A stretch of 64,000 nt of DNA, taken from assembly GCA_029204225.1 (NCBI GenBank), contig CM055092.1:83548976-83612975 (forward strand), written 5' to 3'. Below the pieces are notes generated by a model, which made no database searches, was not told the DNA's origin, and was given only the letters and a program-made list of their open reading frames with translations. Origin of the DNA: Diphasiastrum complanatum (Eukaryota; Streptophyta; Lycopodiopsida; Lycopodiales; Lycopodiaceae). Position numbers and translations under genes: made by a program. Shown here piece by piece: positions 55,326 to 64,000 of the stretch (within the stretch, counting starts at the first letter, position 1; every line of letters starts with the position of its first letter).

Positions 55326-55534
55326 ACTTCAAAGCTATGAAATTAATGTGTGAAAAGGAGCTTGCACTCCGCCTTCCCAAGAATTTGTCAAGATGTGGCA
55401 AGCATTGTGAGGCTTGTAGCCTCTCAAAGGCTCATAAGCTTTCATTTTCAAGATCCACTACAAGAAAAAACACTCCTCTTGAGATCATACATTCGGATGT
55501 GCATAGCTTCTTCAAGAATCTAATGGAGGTGTAA
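55256..55534 (+). pseudogene. In-frame gypsy-protease / copia-integrase chimera
   Basis: The first about 22 codons (QPTGFLPHMLIKLG) are the H protease, as in G. From LNFKAMKLMCEKELALRLPK on, the same frame is the zinc-binding domain of copia integrase (CEACSLSKAHKLSFSRS), as in D. The switch lies within about 55,318-55,328, where both parents have a CTCAA/CCCAA-like stretch. The chain ends at 55,532 after a frame change. Confidence 0.9.
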
Positions 55535-57210
55535 AATACTATGTATCTTTTATAGATGATCATTCAACATATGCTTGGATTTACCTTTTGTCTTACAAAA
55601 GTTTGGTGTTTGATTCATTTGTAAAGTTCAAAACTATAGCTGAAAATCAACTTAATACCAAGACTAAGGTATTGAGACAGGATAATGGAGGAGAGCACAT
55701 CTCCAATAGAATGATAGAGTTTTATAATTCTAATGGCATTAAGAGGAAATTACCTTGTCCTTATACCCCTCAACAAAATGGAGTGGTCAAGAGGAAAAAT
55801 AGATCTCTTTGTGAGTGTGCTGAAGCCTTAAGGCTAGATGCTTCTCTACCAAAACCATTTTGGGGTGAGGCAATTATTTGTGCTAACTTTTTGTGCAATA
55901 GATCTCCCAACCAAGCCATTGGAGGGATCATACCATTTGAGGCTTTATTTGGAGAAACGCCAAATCTCAAAGATCTAAGAATAGAATGATGCCACTTATA
56001 TTAAAGGTTTATTTGTGGGATATTGTGAGAATATCAAAGGTTATAGAGTCCTCAATCCCATCACTAAGAAAATCATAGTGAGTAGGGATGTTATTTTTTA
56101 TGAAGGACACTCTTGTAAAGTGTATGATAATGCTACTAATCATCTTGATGCCAAAGATAATGCTAGGATGGAGGAGAAGCTTCAAAGTGATCAAGAACTT
56201 GAGGATCCATCTTAAGATCCAAGGACTCCAAGAAGATCTACAAGAGCAAGGGTCGAGCCATCAAGGCTCACCTATGTTGGCAAAGGTCATCAAAGGGAAG
56301 ACATCTCAACTTTCACTTCCTACACTTTTCTTACTTCAATGCTTGATGAATAACTTGCTATGAAGATGCATGTAAATCAAAAAGTTGGATGAATGCTATG
56401 CAAGTGGAGTATGATACTCTCATGGAGAATCATATTTGGGAGCTTGTTGATCTTCCTCAAGGGAAGAAGCCACTTGATAGTAAGTGGGTATATAGATTGA
56501 AGTATAATAAAGATGGATCAATAAACAAGTATAAAGCTAGACTTGTGGCAAAAGGTTTTTTACAAACCAAAGGCGTTGATTATGATGAAACTTTTGCTCC
56601 TGTGGCTAAGCTAGTTACAATAAGATTGATCATTAGTCTTGATACTACTTTCAATTGGAAGCTATTTCAACTTGATGTTACAAATGCCTTCCTCAATGGC
56701 TACTTGGAGAAAGAGATCTACATGTCACAACCCGAGGGCTTCATCAAGGAGGAGCTTAAAAAAAGTTTTTTTTTGAAAAAAAGTCTCTATGGACTCAAGA
56801 AAGCACCTAGAATCTGGTACTCTAGGCTAAAGTCCATCAATTTTGTTTTGAGTTCATATAATCCATCATTATACATAAGATTTCATTATAGAAACTTGTA
56901 TTTGATGTTGATGACATTATTTTAAGTGGAAATGATCTAGATGGAATAAGAGATGTAAGGATTGCTCTATCTAAAGAGTTTAGGATGGTTGATCTCGGCC
57001 TATTGCACTTCATTCTAGGAATAGAAGTCATAAGAGGATTGGATTTTAGCTTCATATGTCAATCTAAATATACTACATCCATCGTAGATAGATTTGGAAT
57101 GAGGAATTATAAAAGGCATTGAGACTCCAATGGAGCAAAATGTAAAAGCATCTATTAGTGGTGATGAAGCATCCTTTGAGGACATCACTCTCTATAGAAG
57201 GCTTATATCC
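55325..57210 (+). pseudogene. Copia element E: integrase, RT and RNase H start (sister of D)
   Basis: ORF 55,588-55,989 is the integrase core (SLVFDSFVKFKTIAENQLN, NGVVKRKNRSLCECAEALRL, FWGEAIICANFLCNRSPN). In RSDNGGE the Ser-Asp position reads RQDNGGE. RT lies in 56,389-56,925 (SKWVYRLKYNKDGSINKYKA, QLDVTNAFLNGYLEKEIYMS, LYGLKKAPRIWYSRLK, DVDDIIL in another frame). The RT end (LGLLHFILGIEVI) and IETPMEQNVKA follow to about 57,205, where homology to D ends at AGAAGGCTTAT. Several frameshifts are present. Confidence 0.88.
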
Positions 57211-57656
57211 AAAGCTCCATAAGTATAGGAGTAAGAAAACTAACAGTGGGTAAGCTCCAAAGTTTGAAGGACAAACATGAAGATTTGAACTCAATGGTTC
57301 GCTAGGGACCATAACAATTTGGCAACTCTTGGCCTAGTAAAATTCATGTGGATTGGTCACCGACATCACAAATACCTTGGGAAAAGAGCTCAGGCTGTGA
57401 AGTGCTATCCTCATCTAGAAAAATGAGAGGATGAGGAGAAATGGATGCGTCTTGAGTAAGGCTAGGCAAGAAAAAACTTTTCTAATATGCAAGTTGAAAA
57501 ATCTCTCTTCTTCCTCAAACTTATCAGCAAAAATGTATAGGCCATTATAAAGAGCTTCCACGACAAAGATAGTATCTTTTTCTTAATAAAATCGAGGTAA
57601 TGTTTAACCCAATATAGAGTTTCAAGAAGGTCAATCAGACATGGACTGTTAGAAGT
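57211..57656. other. Spacer, no gene seen
   Basis: No domain or repeat boundary recognised. Confidence 0.5.
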
Positions 57657-57911
57657 TCAATACCAAACTTCACTCTTCATTAACTAGTCGTAAGATAGTA
57701 TGTAAGTCAGTTTATAAATATTAGCTGTAAGTTAGCTGCTACCAACCATACCATATATGGTAGGTCAACACCTAGGTAAGTTCTACATTTCGTCTCATAT
57801 GTACTTTTATATTTTTTTCAATTATTATGATCAGTTGTGTGTGTTGCCTCTTCCTCTTGTGTGTGATACAATGATTTCTAAACTACACTATTGCTTTTGT
57901 GAATCTTAACA
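57657..57911 (+). repeat. Short putative copia LTR with PBS-like site
   Basis: The 255-bp stretch runs from TGTTAGAAGTTCAATACC to AATCTTAACA and is followed by TAGTATCAAACTC, a degraded copia PBS. The ends TGTTA...TAACA are inverted. It would suit a short-LTR copia or a TRIM. No second LTR is found. Confidence 0.6.
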
Positions 57912-58599
57912 TAGTATCAAACTCTTCTGATCCTGAGTGTATGACTACTAGATTCAGTTTGTCACTGGCTCCGTATTGAGGTGAGATAGTCCCTCACGGG
58001 AGGTCAAAGCAAGAAGAACACGGCAGTGTGGAGGAAATTTGTCGTTTGAGCATCTTGCAGCTTGTAAAGCATTTGTTAATGCTATGGGAAACATTATTGT
58101 GAGTTTAGAGGAAGGAAAAAGTGTTTAGATAGCTCAAACAAGAAAAAAAAAATGATTCAAAACTGTCAAAATTACTTGCTTTGGCAGATTTTGAGCTTTT
58201 TTAGCTATCATAATTTAAGTGAACCGTTTTCACTCATTTCTCAACCAAACGAAGTGTTATAAAGCTTAAAACGTATATACATAACATCATGAAAGTAGTT
58301 GTGAAGTGGTTTGTGGAAAGACAAAGTCGTGTGAGTGCACCAAGCACACAAAGTTGGTGATTTTTTGTGTAGAAAAAGTGAGAAAAATTGTCCTAAAACT
58401 GAGAAGTATTAACAAATGACTGTGAATCAGCCCGAATAGCTTCATACCTAGCTTGTGGGTACTAGGTGCCCTTGTTGAAAGTTACAAAACAAAATTTGGT
58501 GAAGTATGCATGGAGAATGAGCATTTATGTGAAAAACATCAATTTTTTGAAGTTTTTGAGAAGAGCTTCTAGCTGAAGCTATAGTGCACCATTTTTTAC
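57912..58599. other. Leader-like non-coding sequence
   Basis: No ORF with a recognisable domain. It may belong to the short-LTR element. Confidence 0.4.
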
Positions 58600-59060
<461 letters not shown>

Positions 59061-59245
59061 TTTCTCCTCCTCCTCTACTCCTCATCCTCTCATCAATTTA
59101 TACTATACTTATGCTCTTTTGAAGAGTATTCTCCATGGAAAACAAGTAGGATTCAAGCCTATTGTGGAGCACTGGATTGCATACCCTCAAATCAATTGTT
59201 TGGAACAATTCTTTGCAATTTGATAAGTATTGAATTGGCCGCTGG

Positions 59246-59491
59246 CTAGCGGACTTCATACATTTCAAGTTCTGGTTTTGCTTTATTGCAAACAGTATGT
59301 ACATTGTTCTTGTGATGGCACAAACAATGTTTAGCTTCTGTTTTGTTGTCCATACTTGTAATTATAACTGCCACAGTTTGAGCTACCTCCATTGCATCGC
59401 TGTTGGCTGGAAGGATTCCACACAATTTTTTGAAATATTTTCCTAGTTGTTGGTCACTGATTGCATACAAATCTTTCACATAATCATGCAT
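59246..59491 (-). other. Unrecognised 81-codon ORF, possibly an exon remnant
   Basis: MHDYVKDLYAISDQQLGKYF and VAQTVAVIITSMDNKTEAKH look more protein-like than the surrounding AT-rich ORFs. GTTGGCCAG just upstream on the minus strand could be a splice acceptor. I do not recognise a family and no neighbouring exon is evident, so it may be chance. Confidence 0.25.
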
Positions 59492-60507
59492 ACTCTGGCC
59501 AACAGTAGAATGCTATCTTTTTTAGATGCTTTGTGCTATACTTATAAATGTGTATCCTTCTATGCACATATTGTATGGGCGCAATCTTTGCACAATGCTA
59601 TAGCACAACTACACTCCTCTACACAATAAGGCTCTACCGTTGTGTAATAAGGTGTTGCTAAAGACGTTCTCTAGAAAGCTATGATCTCTAATCAAACCCT
59701 ACATTTGCTACCTGATGTTCATCTTCGAGTAAGATGTAAGATAAATAAAGAACATTAGGTTTTTGCTTAATACGATCAATAAACATGGATTCTTGGATAC
59801 CAAAATAAGTAGATCTTGGCAAATAGACACTTCGCTCTTACAAACTGATGGCTTGCCTTGAGACACTTTACTTCTAGAAGGATGTAAATTAAAAGTAACT
59901 TGAGACTCGTTGATCGTTAATCATAATGCTATTAGGACTTGTGCTGTAACCAAGTGGAAGAAACGATCATGTTGACCTCTCAAGAAGAATCTACTACACA
60001 CATTCAGGTATGATATCATGAAAATCCGAAATACTTAGAACCGGATTTCGAATGATGGAATAGAATGGTAAAACTCTTTATGCCGCATGATAGTTTAAGA
60101 TTATGCAAAATTCTAAGTAGCATACTTCATAAAATTCCTTTAAAGCATGACATAATAAACGAAGTACGAATAACATTACAAATACGTAATCATTTAAGAA
60201 GTACTATCAATACATATGACCAAAGTAAACCCTATTTAAACAACCATACCCATGTAAATGATAATAAGCTAGGCTTGTACATATTCATGAGTTAAAGTGT
60301 TTGTATAGTGGCACTGGAAAGCATGGATCTGCTCAGTACTTACCACACACGTAGGAGACTAAGATACTAGTCTTCGAGATCAGCATGGTATGGAGGTACC
60401 CTGATATCTGCAAGAACTTACACACTTTACTTGTTGCACTACAATACAATAATGGAATATATCAAGTTATTAAGTTAACAGTTTTTGGCATCTTAATTTG
60501 TTGAATT
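59492..60507. other. Non-coding, no gene seen
   Basis: Short ORFs only. There are no conserved motifs. Confidence 0.45.
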
Positions 60508-60660
60508 GGTTCAGAGTTTGGTAAGTCTGAATGGCATGGATTTGCCCAGGTCGGCTTGAATGGCATGGATTTGCCCAAGCGTTTGTACATAGAGTCCATC
60601 AGGTGCCAAATGAGTCACATGTACAAAACCATGCCATTCAAGTTCACCAAACCCTAGAAC
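60508..60660. repeat. Inverted repeat with duplicated left arm (hairpin)
   Basis: CTTGAATGGCATGG (60,555) pairs with CCATGCCATTCAAG ending at 60,642, and GTTTGTACAT pairs with ATGTACAAAAC inside it. The left arm is duplicated: GAATGGCATGGATTTGCCCA occurs at about 60,529 and 60,558. The upstream copy, GGTTCAGAGTTTGGTAAGTC, also pairs with AGTTCACCAAACCCTAGAAC at the right end. Confidence 0.75.
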
Positions 60661-61979
60661 AATTCAAACAAAAATAGATGCACAACTCTACAAAACAATG
60701 TACTAATAGAGTCAAGTATTGTGTATTAATGCTACAAGTAGGGTCATAAGTATTATGGTTAATCCATACCATTTTGATCCCCAAGACTATTAAGTTGTCA
60801 TGTACGAGCGTGGAACCATCTGAGCATAACTATGCTTTCCAGAACCTCCAACAGCCCATCTTACTTGTAATTACATGTAGAAAAAACTTACTTTTATGTT
60901 TTATAGATATATGGTTTTGTTCAGGACCACATACAAGCATGGGGTCGTTATTGGGTCAAATAGACCTAAAGAGTGTAATAGCATAAACTGAATGTATTCA
61001 GTTTATTAGTGACCAAACAACTCTTCAAATGGTAGCATATGTGTCAAGGGGCATGTATAGCATAATACCTGAATATGTGTAGTAGATTCTTCTTGAGAGG
61101 TAGTCATATTCATCGTTTCACGGTGCTAAGCCGCAAACCCTACTAGTATTGTTACCAAGGAACATCCTCTCAAATAAAAACCGTTATAACTCTTATAGTA
61201 AAGGTTTCAAAAGGAAATCTGTCAAATGCTAGCACACAATGTTTCAAAGTCGCACATATTTGCCCAATGCCTCATCTATTGATTGCAAGAATCAAAAGGC
61301 AGCATGCTACATTCAAATAGGTAGTATTCTTACTATGTTATCTTTTAAAGATACAAAGCTTTATCATATACATTAGAACATATACTAGCTTTCAAAGAAT
61401 ATAGCTTGAAGCCATAACATTTCACAACATATATCTACCTCTACAAAGAGTCGATTTGTAGGTATCTTTATTGCCGGAAATGTGGTTGGAAATACTATCT
61501 TAAATCCTTCTTGTGAAAGTAATCTAGAATCAATAACAACATGTAACTGCAAATCACAGGGTTTGGGCACACATAGAATATCTATGGGCCAGCACCCTAC
61601 TTACATATAAACTGTATGCAAAATATGCAGAAAAACATGCATATATGTGGGTGTTTATCCATATTAGCTGTTGTTGCCCGCCAATTTTACCTGCCAATTT
61701 CATTCACATATACAACGTTTATTGGTTATATAATCCATACACAGATAGTAATCATAAAATGGATTGCAAACCTTGCAATATATATCGAAAAGCATTCATG
61801 AAAGGAATGCATTCAACTTGGAGGGGGATCGTTGGCTAGCATCCTACTGCATACCTGGGGAGAGATAAATTTGAGCTCCAAATGTGAAAACCTTCTTATG
61901 GACTAGCGCTCTTCCATAGGCAATGATCGTCGTGGATTGTTCACAAAATTTTGCACTTTGAAGAGCGAGAACCGAGAAG
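60661..61979. other. Non-coding, no gene seen
   Basis: No conserved motif is visible. Short ORFs (61,385-61,570 minus, 61,616-61,839 plus) have no recognisable domain. Confidence 0.45.

Positions 61980-64000
<2,021 letters not shown>

Overview
This window looks like nuclear DNA of a land plant, probably a vascular plant. It is a retrotransposon graveyard: almost every recognisable protein segment is a Ty1/copia or Ty3/gypsy gag-pol fragment, tRNA-primed LTR boundaries are visible, and long CT/GA microsatellites and AT-rich spacers fill much of the rest. The only cellular gene I recognise is a decayed minus-strand copy of a plant-type non-specific phospholipase C (NPC) at about 22.2-23.3 kb. 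I cannot name the species. I see no prokaryotic operon, CRISPR array, rRNA or tRNA gene.

Layout. 1-847 is the left part of copia element A. It is interrupted by copia element B (848-7049, both LTRs, PBS, PPT, gag-pol with stops), and A resumes at 7050 after repeating about 365 bp of its own sequence. 9.5-12.5 kb is non-coding and contains a near-perfect 440-bp foldback palindrome. 12,562-13,464 is an LTR plus leader of another copia. 13,465-18,560 is copia C (more GC-rich, Tnt1-like), whose gag contains a nested palindromic repeat. It joins abruptly to copia D (18,561-21,593), which is split by a 0.9-kb CT-rich, G-box-containing insertion. The NPC pseudogene and a triplicated 260-290 bp repeat follow.

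26.3-27.4 kb is a minus-strand gypsy RNase H-integrase relic. 27.4-42.9 kb is copia F, split inside gag by gypsy element G (28,268-38,735, minus strand), which has a perfect 5-bp target-site duplication. G carries gag-pol plus an extra, unrecognised ORF after integrase. 43.4-44.3 kb is a complex satellite-like repeat. 44.7-46.9 kb is copia K, a minus-strand sister of B. 46.9-49.5 kb is non-coding, possibly an LTR and leader. 49.5-50.3 kb is the 3' end of copia L. 50.3-51.7 kb is an Athila-like LTR, PBS and gag start (element I), interrupted by gypsy H (51,665-about 55,325), a plus-strand sister of G. H is fused in frame to copia E (to about 57.2 kb), a sister of D. The final 6.8 kb is non-coding, with a short LTR at 57.66 kb, two inverted copies of a microsatellite-bearing repeat around 58.7 and 62.4 kb, and several hairpins.

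No gag-pol here is intact, so the elements are relics or would depend on proteins supplied elsewhere. The points most worth following are the recurring AATTCGCGG motif upstream of both gag and the extra 3' ORF of the G/H gypsy family, that extra ORF itself, the flank duplication around B, the palindromic arrays, and the in-frame gypsy-copia chimera.
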